Below are positions 1 to 7,547 of a stretch of DNA of 29,317 nt, piece after piece; within the stretch, counting starts at the first letter, position 1, and each line of letters opens with the position of its first letter. Under the pieces are notes generated by a model, which was not told the origin of the DNA, searched no databases, and was given only the letters and a program-made list of their open reading frames with translations. The stretch is from NCBI GenBank assembly GCA_002441345.1, contig DJVU01000021.1, forward strand, positions 1 through 29,317, written 5' to 3'. The stretch comes from Bacteroidales bacterium UBA6248. Its GTDB lineage: Bacteria; Bacteroidota; Bacteroidia; Bacteroidales; Lentimicrobiaceae. Position numbers and translations under genes: made by a program.

Positions 1-431
1 AGGCACTTTTACCCTCTATGATTAATGCAGGGGGCGGACAACTGGCGGTTACTTCCAGTCTGGTTGGAAAGTTCGGGTTTCCTTACAGATCGGCTTATTC
101 TGCCTCCAAGCATGCACTTCACGGATATTTTGAAAGTCTCAGGATTGAAAACAGCCGGCGCAACATCCGTGTGAGCATTTTAATTCCTGGAAGAATTCAA
201 ACCAATATTTCACGATTTGCATTGGACAAGGAGGGGAAGGAATACGGGAAAATGGATCCCGGGCAGGCCAATGGTATTACCGCAGCCAGAGCAGCTCGTC
301 AGATCCGTAAAGGACTTCAGCGTGAACAACGTGAAATTCGGGTTGGCGGAAGAGAGCTCCTGATGCTGGATATCCGGCGGTTCTTTCCGGGTTTGCATTA
401 CTGGTTGTCAAAAAAAATAAAGCCTGTTTAA
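1..431 (+). CDS. SDR family oxidoreductase, C-terminal part (5' end outside window)
   Basis: This is the C-terminal part of a classical short-chain dehydrogenase/reductase, an NAD(P)-dependent oxidoreductase. The frame is open from base 3 to the stop, so the ATG at base 18 is internal and the Rossmann nucleotide-binding half lies off the left edge. Visible motifs are the strand leading to the catalytic serine (VTSS), then YSASK with Tyr and Lys four residues apart, and LHGYFESLR, a pattern common in DHRS7-like SDRs. The C-terminus is basic (KKIKPV). A VOC protein follows 29 bp downstream on the same strand, so the two are probably co-transcribed. The substrate cannot be read from the sequence. 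Family assignment is secure; the subfamily is a guess. Confidence 0.9.
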   Translation, partial: ALLPSMINAGGGQLAVTSSLVGKFGFPYRSAYSASKHALHGYFESLRIENSRRNIRVSILIPGRIQTNISRFALDKEGKEYGKMDPGQANGITAARAARQIRKGLQREQREIRVGGRELLMLDIRRFFPGLHYWLSKKIKPV

Positions 432-460
432 GCATACTTTAAATTGAAATTAATGCAGAT

Positions 461-1522
461 ATGCCAAAACAAATAAACGGAATACAACAGCTTGGGGTTG
501 GAGTAACCGACATCCGGGAAGCTTTTGACTGGTACCGGAAAAATTTCGGTATGGATATAAAAATGTTTGAAGAGGCAGCAATGGCTGAACTGATGCTGCC
601 GCATACCGCCGGAGAACCTCGCTCGCGTCATGCCATCCTGGCACTGAATATGCAGGGCGGAGGCGGATTTGAAATCTGGCAGCATACAGGTAAAGAGCCC
701 ACCCCCCCGCGTTTTGAGATATTGCCCGGTGACCTGGGGATCTTTGCCGGAAAGCTTAAATCGGACAATGTCGGGTTTACGTATGAAAAGTTCCGGGAAA
801 AGGGACTGAATGTACTTACGCATGTAAGTAAAGATCCTGCCGGTAATGAGCATTTTTACCTCAGGGATTTATACGGAAACATCTGGGAAGTGTGTTACGA
901 TTCTTTTGTTTACAGCCGGAAAAATCTGGTAAACGGCGGAGTTTACGGAGCATCCGTGGGTGTGAGAGACCTTAACGAAAGCCTGCCTGTTTATCAGAAA
1001 ATACTTGGGTACGACCGGATCGTTTACGACGAGACCGGCGTATTCGACGACATGAAGGGGCTGAGCGGGGGAGAACACCGGTATCGCAGGGTGTTATTAC
1101 GGCACAGTACAGCATATAACGGAGCCTTCAGCCCTATGTTCGGGCCGAGTTGCATAGAGCTTTTTCAGGTCATGGACCGCACTCCCCGCAATATCTTCGA
1201 AGAACGCCTTTGGGGCGATCCCGGGTTTATTCATCTCTGCTACGATATCAACGGCATGGATGAACTTCGCGATGAGGTGAAAAATGCCGGTTTCCCGTTT
1301 ACGGTCGACAGCGCCCGGGATATGGATACCTTTGATATGGGTGAGGCGGCAGGCAGCTTCAGCTACATTCAGGCTCCCGAAGGAACCCTGATAGAATTTG
1401 TGGAAACCCACAAAATCCCTCTGGTTAAAAAGCTCGGGTGGTCACTCGACCTTACCAAACGCAAGCCGGGGCCGCTACCGGGATGGATGTTCCGGCTGTT
1501 CGGCCTGATGCGGGTTAAATAG
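461..1522 (+). CDS. Two-domain VOC (glyoxalase/dioxygenase superfamily) protein
   Basis: A 353-residue protein with two vicinal-oxygen-chelate modules, roughly residues 6-148 and 158-317. Each starts with a strand ending VxD (GVGVTD, SVGVRD) and ends with a glutamate-containing strand (GNIWEV around E143; GTLIEFVE near 315). The usual first-strand metal ligand position is Gln10 in module 1 (human glyoxalase I also uses Gln there) and Gly in module 2, so if metal is bound it is more likely by module 1. About 35 C-terminal residues form a basic, Trp/Pro-rich tail (KRKPGPLPGWMFRLFG) that could lie on a membrane. It sits 29 bp behind the SDR gene. Substrate unknown; a dioxygenase, lyase or isomerase role is equally possible. 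Confidence 0.8.
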   Translation: MPKQINGIQQLGVGVTDIREAFDWYRKNFGMDIKMFEEAAMAELMLPHTAGEPRSRHAILALNMQGGGGFEIWQHTGKEPTPPRFEILPGDLGIFAGKLKSDNVGFTYEKFREKGLNVLTHVSKDPAGNEHFYLRDLYGNIWEVCYDSFVYSRKNLVNGGVYGASVGVRDLNESLPVYQKILGYDRIVYDETGVFDDMKGLSGGEHRYRRVLLRHSTAYNGAFSPMFGPSCIELFQVMDRTPRNIFEERLWGDPGFIHLCYDINGMDELRDEVKNAGFPFTVDSARDMDTFDMGEAAGSFSYIQAPEGTLIEFVETHKIPLVKKLGWSLDLTKRKPGPLPGWMFRLFGLMRVK

Positions 1523-1993
1523 TCTGCCTTTTCATGTGCGAATGCCACTGCCGGCAGATCTGCTGACAGGGCTACCCATAATTGTAATTTAGTATTTATA
1601 CAGATCAGAAATGCATGCAACCGGCAGGGGCCGTGTGCTGAAAATTCATTATAAATACATTCGTTTCATAAGGCAATAATCCAGTTTAATTTCAGTGGAT
1701 TGTCCGTGAAAGAAGAACTTAAAGTCCCTGGCCTATCTTTAATTATGTTGAATATGGTATTCTTTCACTGAACTGAGTGAGAAAATGAACAAATAACGGT
1801 TTTCAGAACATACGATTTGATTTCTGCACACGAGGGAACCGCGTGACCATTGAAGCTGAGATTCCGGATGGAGAAATCAACGAACGCCTCGCAACAGTGA
1901 CTTTCGCTCTGCGGGAAATAAATGAATACCGGGGTGGGTTTACACCAGATGTTCCTGCCCCGGATATTTGCTTTTAATCCTGAAGTGTATTTC
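1523..1993. other. Intergenic region between convergent genes
   Basis: About 470 bp without a confident gene, between the VOC gene and the oppositely oriented GH27 gene. It holds a 10-bp palindrome (CTGCCGGCAG, 1548-1557), a 9-bp inverted repeat GTGAAAGAA/TTCTTTCAC (1706-1714 and 1760-1768), and a 44-codon open frame starting GTG at 1843 (separate entry). I see no clear intrinsic terminator. Confidence 0.6.
1843..1977 (+). other. Possible small ORF or coding relic (44 codons)
   Basis: GTG start at 1843 with a GAGG-like stretch a few bases upstream, stop TAA at 1975-1977. The peptide is acidic and protein-like in composition (VTIEAEIPDGEINERLATV at its start) rather than resembling junk translation. 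The frame stays open for about 18 more codons upstream of the GTG. It may be a small gene, or the surviving end of a decayed larger gene. I recognise no family. Confidence 0.25.
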
Positions 1994-3208
1994 TTAATTA
2001 TCGCAAGGTTTCAGACGGTATACGGCACAATCGTGACTTTGCAGTGTGCCTTTAATCTGCGGGGAAATTCCTTCTCCGATTTTCCGGTTTATATTATGGA
2101 TTTTGTATGAGTCGCTCAATCCCAGGTCTTTTCTCAGATTAAGCTTATATGACGTTTCCTGGCTTCCTCTGTTAAATACACATACTGCTGTTTCATTTCC
2201 CTGTAAACTCCGGACAAGTACCTGAATTTCGCCGGATCGATACACGGTTTTTGCGGCCAATCCCAATGAATCCATCGCAATTGCAAGTATATCCTTATCC
2301 AGAAGTATATCAGCAGTTGCGGGGTCGAGATTCCGTATGTCTGCATTAACAATCAGAGGAGCAGCCATCATTGCCCACAGTACAAACTGAGTGCGGTACT
2401 CGGTTAACGAACATCCGTTATAGGCTCCGTTTGCCGAGGAGGATTTCCCTTTTCCGTATAATCCTGCCATTAGCATGTCCGGGTCGTTCCATCCGCCCGG
2501 ACCTCCATACTGAGCGAGCGGTTCATTCAGGTCGAAAATATCGATTGTTCCCATAAAAAAATTATCTCCGGTTTCCCAGGTATCCCGTGAGTCGTAGGTT
2601 GTACGCCAGAGGTGTCCGCCTGCAGCTTTGGCCCACAACCAGGGCTGACGCTGCCCCCATTCGCACACGGCATATACGATGGGTCTGCCTGTTTTCTGCA
2701 GAGCTTCGCCCATCCTGCTGTAGCGTTCAAATGCAGTTACCCGGTCGGTGGGTGCATTGCAATAATCATACTTGAGGTAATCAATACCCCAGGATGCAAA
2801 AGTTGAGGCATCAAGCTCTTCAAAATGAAGACTTCCCGTAACACCACCACAGGTCAGCTCCGCTGCATTGGAGTATATTCCCAGCTTCAGCCCCCTTTCA
2901 TGAACGTATTCGGCCAGAGCTTTTATTCCGCCCGGAAATCTTTGCGGATCAGGGAACAATCTGTTCCTGTTGTCGCGACCGCCAACCCAGTGATCGTCGA
3001 TTATTATATACGTATACCCTGCATCGCGCATGCCATTCGCAAGCATTGCACCGGCAATCTCTTTGATAATGGATTCGTTTATTTCGTCTTCAAACAAATT
3101 CCAGCTGTTCCAGCCCATGGGCGGTGTTGAGGCAATTTGGTGTGATTGAGCATTTAAAACACTGGTTAACAGCGCCAGAATCAGGGTAAGGGACAAATAA
3201 TACTTCAT
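1994..3208 (-). CDS. Secreted alpha-galactosidase, glycoside hydrolase family 27
   Basis: A 404-residue GH27 enzyme that removes terminal alpha-linked galactose from oligosaccharides or plant galactomannan. A signal peptide (about 1-20, ending LNA-QS) exports it. The family opening APPMGWNSWN appears as STPPMGWNSWN (28-37). The expected nucleophile is Asp148 in YLKYDYC, and the acid/base is Asp206 in RTTYD, matching the RxxxD rule of the family. GGWNDPDML follows, and a beta-sandwich domain fills the last ~90 residues. Length fits bacterial GH27 enzymes. No SusC/SusD-like genes or regulators flank it, so it does not look like part of a polysaccharide utilisation locus within this window. Exact substrate preference is unknown. 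Confidence 0.95.
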   Translation of the reverse strand: MKYYLSLTLILALLTSVLNAQSHQIASTPPMGWNSWNLFEDEINESIIKEIAGAMLANGMRDAGYTYIIIDDHWVGGRDNRNRLFPDPQRFPGGIKALAEYVHERGLKLGIYSNAAELTCGGVTGSLHFEELDASTFASWGIDYLKYDYCNAPTDRVTAFERYSRMGEALQKTGRPIVYAVCEWGQRQPWLWAKAAGGHLWRTTYDSRDTWETGDNFFMGTIDIFDLNEPLAQYGGPGGWNDPDMLMAGLYGKGKSSSANGAYNGCSLTEYRTQFVLWAMMAAPLIVNADIRNLDPATADILLDKDILAIAMDSLGLAAKTVYRSGEIQVLVRSLQGNETAVCVFNRGSQETSYKLNLRKDLGLSDSYKIHNINRKIGEGISPQIKGTLQSHDCAVYRLKPCDN

Positions 3209-3353
3209 GGTTTATACTATTTATTACGTACAATTCAGCTGTAATAAAAACTTGTTTAAAAGTAATGTTTTAAAAAAAACAACGGGATGATTTATTGAAG
3301 TGCGGCAGTGATTTACAACTTAAATTTCCGGCTTTCGGTTGTTCAATTTAGTC

Positions 3354-3361
3354 TAAATTTG
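3354..3361 (+). promoter_or_regulatory. Predicted -7 element for nth
   Basis: TAAATTTG matches the Bacteroidota -7 consensus TAnnTTTG and lies about 45 bp before the nth start codon. No well-placed -33 TTG is visible. Confidence 0.5.
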
Positions 3362-3406
3362 CAGTATACATCCGCAGAAGCGTAAAAAATCAAATACTCC
3401 GCAGTA

Positions 3407-4069
3407 ATGACAAAAGCCGAACGTTTCAAATCGGTAATTTCCTGGTTTGAAGAGAACATGCCTGTTGCCGAAACGGAACTGCATTACCACGATCCTTACG
3501 AATTAATTGTAGCCGTGATTCTTTCGGCTCAGTGTACCGATAAGCGGGTGAATACAATCACGCCTGCGTTTTTCCGACGTTTTCCCGATGCCCGGTCGCT
3601 GGCAGTTGCGCAAGTGGAAGATATATTTGAACTGATCCGTTCGTGTTCTTATCCCAACAACAAGGCAAAACACCTTTCGGGAATGGCTCGTATGCTTGTG
3701 AATGACTTTGACGGGGTTGTTCCCGGAGACGTCGGGACGCTGCAACGATTGCCGGGGGTTGGGAGGAAGACGGCTAATGTTATCGCATCGGTTGCGTTCA
3801 ATCTGCCGGCTTTGGCTGTTGATACGCATGTACACCGGGTTTCGGCTCGTATAGGTCTGACGTTCCGTGCCAAAAATCCGCTTGAGACGGAAAGGCAACT
3901 GGTTAAATACATCCCTGAATCAAAGCTTGCAATTGCGCATCACTGGCTTATTTTACACGGCCGGTATGTTTGCCTGGCCAGGAAGCCCGGGTGTTCGGAG
4001 TGCGGGATACGGCATCTGTGTAAATACTATGCTGCGCAGAGCAGGAAAGCCGGTGTAGAAAAAAGTTAG
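3407..4069 (+). CDS. nth: Endonuclease III (DNA glycosylase/AP lyase)
   Basis: A 220-residue endonuclease III. It excises oxidised pyrimidines and cleaves at the abasic site in base-excision repair. The helix-hairpin-helix LPGVGRKTANV places the catalytic lysine at Lys121, and VDTHVHR supplies the catalytic aspartate at Asp139. The [4Fe-4S] cluster motif is complete: C189-x6-C196-x2-C199-x5-C205. Length matches the family (E. coli Nth is 211). The start ATG follows an apparent Bacteroidota promoter. The gene converges on the IMP dehydrogenase gene, with 17 bp between the two stop codons. A second abasic-site enzyme, endonuclease IV, lies at the far end of the window. Confidence 0.97.
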   Translation: MTKAERFKSVISWFEENMPVAETELHYHDPYELIVAVILSAQCTDKRVNTITPAFFRRFPDARSLAVAQVEDIFELIRSCSYPNNKAKHLSGMARMLVNDFDGVVPGDVGTLQRLPGVGRKTANVIASVAFNLPALAVDTHVHRVSARIGLTFRAKNPLETERQLVKYIPESKLAIAHHWLILHGRYVCLARKPGCSECGIRHLCKYYAAQSRKAGVEKS

Positions 4070-4086
4070 AATTTCCGCTTAATGAC

Positions 4087-5589
4087 CTAGTTGTCGCGTT
4101 TTGTCTCTTTAAGGATAACGTCGTGTGCTCCGCCTTCGATGATACTTGTGGATGATACCATGGTAATCCGGGCATTCTCTTTCAGCTCATTCAGCGAAAG
4201 CGCACCGCAGCTGCACATGGTTGACTTTATTTTTCCCAGAGTAACATCCAGATTATCTTTGAGTTTGCCGGCATAGGGAACAAAGCTGTCAACTCCTTCC
4301 TCGAACTTGAGATTGGATTGGCCTCCCATGTCGTAACGCTGCCAGTTTCTTGCCCTGTTTGAGCCTTCGCCCCAGTATTCTTTAACGTAATTGCCGTTTA
4401 CCAGCAATTTTTTGGTCGGACTTTCGTCGAAGCGGGCAAAATATCTGCCCATCATCAGAAAGTCGGCTCCCATGGCCAGGGCCAGCACCATATGATAATC
4501 CTGAACGATGCCTCCGTCGGAACAAATCGGGATGTAGACTCCGGTGCGCTCATAATATTCGTCGCGGGCGGCAGCCACTTCGATAAGAGATGTGGCCTGA
4601 CCTCTGCCGATTCCTTTCTGTTCGCGGGTGATACAGATGGAACCCCCGCCAATGCCAACTTTAATAAAATCGGCACCGGCATCGGCCAGGTAGTAAAATC
4701 CGTCTTTGTCAACAATGTTACCTGCGCCGATTTTTACGGAATCGCCGTAATTTTCCCTTACAAAAGCAATGGTTTCCTTTTGCCATTCCGAGAAGCCGTC
4801 GGAAGAGTCGATGCACAATACATCCGCACCGGCCTCTACCAGTCTGGGAATACGCTCCATATAATCGCGGGTGTTGATTCCGGCGCCGGTCAGCAAACGT
4901 TTGTGGTCATCCACAAGCTCATTGGGGTTGTCGATGTGGTTGTCGTAGTCTTTTCGGAAAACAAAATACCGCATGCACTGATTTTCATCGATTACAGGCA
5001 GCGTATTGATTTTATGATCCCATATGATGTCGTTGGCTTCGTCGAGGGTGATTCCGATTTTTCCTGTTATCAGTTTGGAAAAGGGCGTCATCAGGTCTTT
5101 CACTTTTTTGTCGAGGCTTTCACGCCCCGGACGATAGTCTCTGCTGGTAACCATGCCCAGTAGCTTGCCGGTGGAAGTGCCGTCGTGTGTAACGGCAATG
5201 GTCGAAAATCCTGTCTTTGCCTTAAGCTCAAAGATATCTTTAAGGGTGTGATCCGGGGTTAAATTTGCATCGCTCACCACAAAGCCGGCCTTGAACTTCT
5301 TTACTTTTCTAACCATCTCAGCCTGCTCTTCAATGGGTTGAGAGCCAAAGATAAAGGAAAGACCTCCGTTTCTTGCCAGGGCAATGGCCATGTTGGAATC
5401 GGAAACCGACTGCATGATGGCTGATACAAAAGGAATGTTAAGGCTGAGATCAGGCTTTTCCCCTTTTTTAAATTTAACGAGCGGTGCTTTCAGGTTAATT
5501 TTTCCAGGGATGCAGTCCTTTCCGGTGAGACCCGGAATCAGCAAATATTCATTGAATGTCCGTGAAATATCGTTGATTATTTGTGCCAT
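4087..5589 (-). CDS. guaB: IMP dehydrogenase, Tritrichomonas foetus-like class
   Basis: A 500-residue IMP dehydrogenase, oxidising IMP to XMP with NAD+, the committed step of GMP synthesis. A TIM barrel is interrupted by two CBS domains (about 105-220). Catalytic Cys319 sits in GIGGGSICITRE, with Asp261 in CIDSSDG and the flap dyad Arg418-Tyr419 in NWQRYD. These numbers coincide with those of the T. foetus parasite enzyme, and many segments (TFNEYLLIPG, EGVDSFVPYAGKLKDN, CGALS, SIIEGGAHDVI) match that enzyme as I recall it, unlike the usual bacterial GuaB. The frame extends 61 codons further upstream, but ATG 5589 is chosen because it aligns with the family start and a -7 element lies just before it. 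A GMP reductase role is less likely given the CBS domains and RY dyad. Confidence 0.93.
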   Translation of the reverse strand: MAQIINDISRTFNEYLLIPGLTGKDCIPGKINLKAPLVKFKKGEKPDLSLNIPFVSAIMQSVSDSNMAIALARNGGLSFIFGSQPIEEQAEMVRKVKKFKAGFVVSDANLTPDHTLKDIFELKAKTGFSTIAVTHDGTSTGKLLGMVTSRDYRPGRESLDKKVKDLMTPFSKLITGKIGITLDEANDIIWDHKINTLPVIDENQCMRYFVFRKDYDNHIDNPNELVDDHKRLLTGAGINTRDYMERIPRLVEAGADVLCIDSSDGFSEWQKETIAFVRENYGDSVKIGAGNIVDKDGFYYLADAGADFIKVGIGGGSICITREQKGIGRGQATSLIEVAAARDEYYERTGVYIPICSDGGIVQDYHMVLALAMGADFLMMGRYFARFDESPTKKLLVNGNYVKEYWGEGSNRARNWQRYDMGGQSNLKFEEGVDSFVPYAGKLKDNLDVTLGKIKSTMCSCGALSLNELKENARITMVSSTSIIEGGAHDVILKETKRDN

Positions 5590-5611
5590 CGCTTTTGGGT
5601 TAAGAACACCG

Positions 5612-5619
5612 CAAATATA
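5612..5619 (-). promoter_or_regulatory. Predicted -7 element for IMP dehydrogenase
   Basis: On the minus strand this reads TATATTTG, a perfect TAnnTTTG match, 22 bp before the ATG at 5589. It implies a short leader and rules against the longer upstream reading frame as the real start. Confidence 0.55.
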
Positions 5620-5819
5620 GGCATTATGCGGATGAAATAGATGATGCCGCCCGTTTTCACAGCGATAAATCCTGATTTTACTATATGTTTCGTTACCGTG
5701 TCCGGCTGCAGGCAATATTATTCGTAAGGGGAGATGGTCATGGCAGGGAAGACTCTTTCGGATCCCATCCAAACATTTATTTTTAAATCTGAACTGAACC
5801 TTAATGTCGGCATGGCGTT

Positions 5820-5827
5820 TAAATTTG
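5820..5827 (+). promoter_or_regulatory. Predicted -7 element for bcp
   Basis: TAAATTTG matches TAnnTTTG and ends 26 bp before the ATG at 5854. It lies inside the upstream extension of the reading frame, supporting the shorter start. No clear -33 TTG at the expected distance. Confidence 0.45.
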
Positions 5828-5853
5828 CACGTAAATCTTTAAACAAAATTGTC

Positions 5854-6309
5854 ATGAGTCATTTAAAAGCCGGAGATAAAGCTCCGTTGTTCAGTGGTAC
5901 CGATCAGTCGGGGAACAGGATTGAACTTGCTTCTTATAAAGGGAATAAGGTTGTGTTGTATTTTTATCCGAAAGACAATACTCCGGGATGTACAGCTGAA
6001 GCCTGCAGTTTGCGCGACAACTACGACCGGATGCTGTCGCGCGGCTACAAAGTGGTGGGAGTAAGTCCCGACAGCGTGGAATCGCACCGTAAGTTTGCCG
6101 ATAAATTTGAACTGCCATTTCCCCTGATTGCCGATACCGAAAAGAAAATTCTGAACGATTATGGTGTCTGGGGTCGCAAAAAGTTTATGGGACGCGAATA
6201 CGACGGCGTAATCCGTACAACCTTTATTATTGATGAGAAGGGTGTTATCGAGGAGGTGATGGATAAGGTGGATACCAAAAATCATGCTTCCCAGGTTTTG
6301 AAGGACTGA
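5854..6309 (+). CDS. bcp: Thioredoxin-dependent thiol peroxidase (BCP-type peroxiredoxin)
   Basis: A 151-residue atypical 2-Cys peroxiredoxin of the PrxQ/BCP group, reducing hydrogen peroxide and organic hydroperoxides with thioredoxin as donor. It opens with LKAGDKAPLFSGTDQSG, and the active site NTPGCTAEACSLRD holds peroxidatic Cys46 and resolving Cys51 spaced five apart, as in the BCP group. VVLYFYPKD and the later TTFIIDEKG segment are typical. The length fits the family (about 150). The frame could extend back to 5734, but the start at 5854 matches homologues and lies behind a -7 element. recA follows 130 bp downstream in the same direction with its own apparent promoter. Confidence 0.95.
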   Translation: MSHLKAGDKAPLFSGTDQSGNRIELASYKGNKVVLYFYPKDNTPGCTAEACSLRDNYDRMLSRGYKVVGVSPDSVESHRKFADKFELPFPLIADTEKKILNDYGVWGRKKFMGREYDGVIRTTFIIDEKGVIEEVMDKVDTKNHASQVLKD

Positions 6310-6383
6310 GGCAGGTCGCTGCAGGTGTTGTAAAATGGTGAATAAAAAATTTCACCGCATTTTTAAGGTCTGTGAAGTTTGAT

Positions 6384-6391
6384 TACCTTTG
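6384..6391 (+). promoter_or_regulatory. Predicted -7 element for recA
   Basis: TACCTTTG fits TAnnTTTG and lies 48 bp before the recA ATG. I see no LexA-type or other SOS palindrome near it. Confidence 0.5.
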
Positions 6392-6439
6392 AGCATTATT
6401 TATCAATCCATCAAAATAATCCTGTAAAACCTTATCAAA

Positions 6440-7456
6440 ATGAGTAAAGACCAGAAGGAAGCCAACCTAGAAAAACTCAAAGCACTACAGCTTACACTCG
6501 ACAAAATCGAAAAGTCTTACGGAAAGGGTACCATAATGAAATTGGGCGATGCTCCGGTTGAGCAGATGCCCAGTATTTCAACAGGATCCATATCCCTTGA
6601 TGCTGCACTGGGTATCAACGGACTCCCAAAAGGAAGGGTCGTTGAGATCTACGGTCCGGAATCATCGGGAAAGACTACCCTCGCTCTTCATGCCGTTGCC
6701 GAAAGTCAGCGCCAGGGAGGCATTGCAGCATTTATTGATGCGGAACATGCATTTGACCGCTATTATGCCGGCAAGCTTGGCGTTAACATCGACGATCTGC
6801 TTGTTTCTCAGCCCGATAACGGAGAGCAGGCACTCGAAATCGCTGAAAACCTGATTCGTTCAGGTGCCATTGATATTATAGTGATTGACTCGGTTGCCGC
6901 TCTTACACCACGAAGCGAAATAGAAGGCGAGATGGGGGATTCAAAGGTAGGACTGCAGGCCAGGCTTATGTCACAGGCACTTCGCAAGCTTACCTCCACC
7001 ATTAGTAAAACCGGTTGCTGCTGTATCTTTATCAACCAGCTCCGCGAAAAGATCGGCGTGATGTTTGGAAATCCCGAAACCACGACCGGAGGTAATGCTC
7101 TTAAATTTTATGCATCCATACGGCTGGATATCCGGAGGGTTTCACAGATTAAAGACAACGAATCTGCTGTTGGAAACAGGGTCAGGGTTAAAGTTGTTAA
7201 AAACAAAGTGGCACCGCCGTTCCGTCAGGCCGAGTTCGACATCATTTTTGGTGAAGGAATCTCAAAAGCCGGGGAAATTGTTGACCTTGGAGTGGATAAT
7301 AATATTATCAAAAAAAGCGGTTCGTGGTTTAGCTATGGAGAAACCAAACTTGGACAGGGCCGTGATGCCGTCAAGAAGCTTCTGGTCGATAATCCTGAGC
7401 TCTCCGATGAACTTGAAACTCTGGTTCGCGAAGCGCTGAACAAAGCTGACAGATAA
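6440..7456 (+). CDS. recA: Recombinase RecA
   Basis: A 338-residue RecA, the ATP-dependent strand-exchange protein of homologous recombination and the trigger of SOS self-cleavage reactions. The Walker A loop is GPESSGKTT (72-80), the MAW/Walker B region reads IDIIVIDSVAALTP, and loop L2 with its flanks is MFGNPETTTGGNALKFYAS, nearly identical to E. coli. FIDAEHAFD carries the catalytic-site glutamate strand. The C-terminal domain is present, with a short acidic end (DELETLVREALNKADR) rather than the long acidic tail of E. coli. An intrinsic terminator follows directly. There is no recX or other SOS gene next to it; the downstream gene is a TPR lipoprotein with its own promoter. Confidence 0.99.
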   Translation: MSKDQKEANLEKLKALQLTLDKIEKSYGKGTIMKLGDAPVEQMPSISTGSISLDAALGINGLPKGRVVEIYGPESSGKTTLALHAVAESQRQGGIAAFIDAEHAFDRYYAGKLGVNIDDLLVSQPDNGEQALEIAENLIRSGAIDIIVIDSVAALTPRSEIEGEMGDSKVGLQARLMSQALRKLTSTISKTGCCCIFINQLREKIGVMFGNPETTTGGNALKFYASIRLDIRRVSQIKDNESAVGNRVRVKVVKNKVAPPFRQAEFDIIFGEGISKAGEIVDLGVDNNIIKKSGSWFSYGETKLGQGRDAVKKLLVDNPELSDELETLVREALNKADR

Positions 7457-7481
7457 TAAATAACGCTTATTCCTTAATATA

Positions 7482-7517
7482 CAGTCCTGCGGCCTCCCCG
7501 TAAGGGCTGTTTTTTTT
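7482..7517 (+). terminator. Intrinsic terminator of recA
   Basis: CAGTCCT (7482-7488) pairs with AGGGCTG (7503-7509), seven base pairs including one G-U, followed by eight T (7510-7517). The last T is also the first base of the -7 element of the next gene. Confidence 0.7.
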
Positions 7518-7524
7518 ACCTTTG
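7517..7524 (+). promoter_or_regulatory. Predicted -7 element for TPR lipoprotein gene
   Basis: TACCTTTG, identical to the recA -7 element, 23 bp before the ATG at 7548. It abuts the T-tract of the recA terminator. Confidence 0.5.
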
Positions 7525-7547
7525 CAGCAAAATACAAACGATAACTT

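Noticed and set aside
1994..3208. Polysaccharide utilisation locus around the alpha-galactosidase
   Set aside because: No SusC/SusD-like genes, sensor or other glycosidases flank it within the window.
4492..5163. Long plus-strand open frame of 223 codons inside the IMP dehydrogenase gene
   Set aside because: It is antisense to a well-supported enzyme gene, with no family resemblance; such frames arise from codon usage.
5590..5772. Upstream extension of the IMP dehydrogenase reading frame
   Set aside because: It crosses a perfect TAnnTTTG element, and homologues start at the ATG at 5589.
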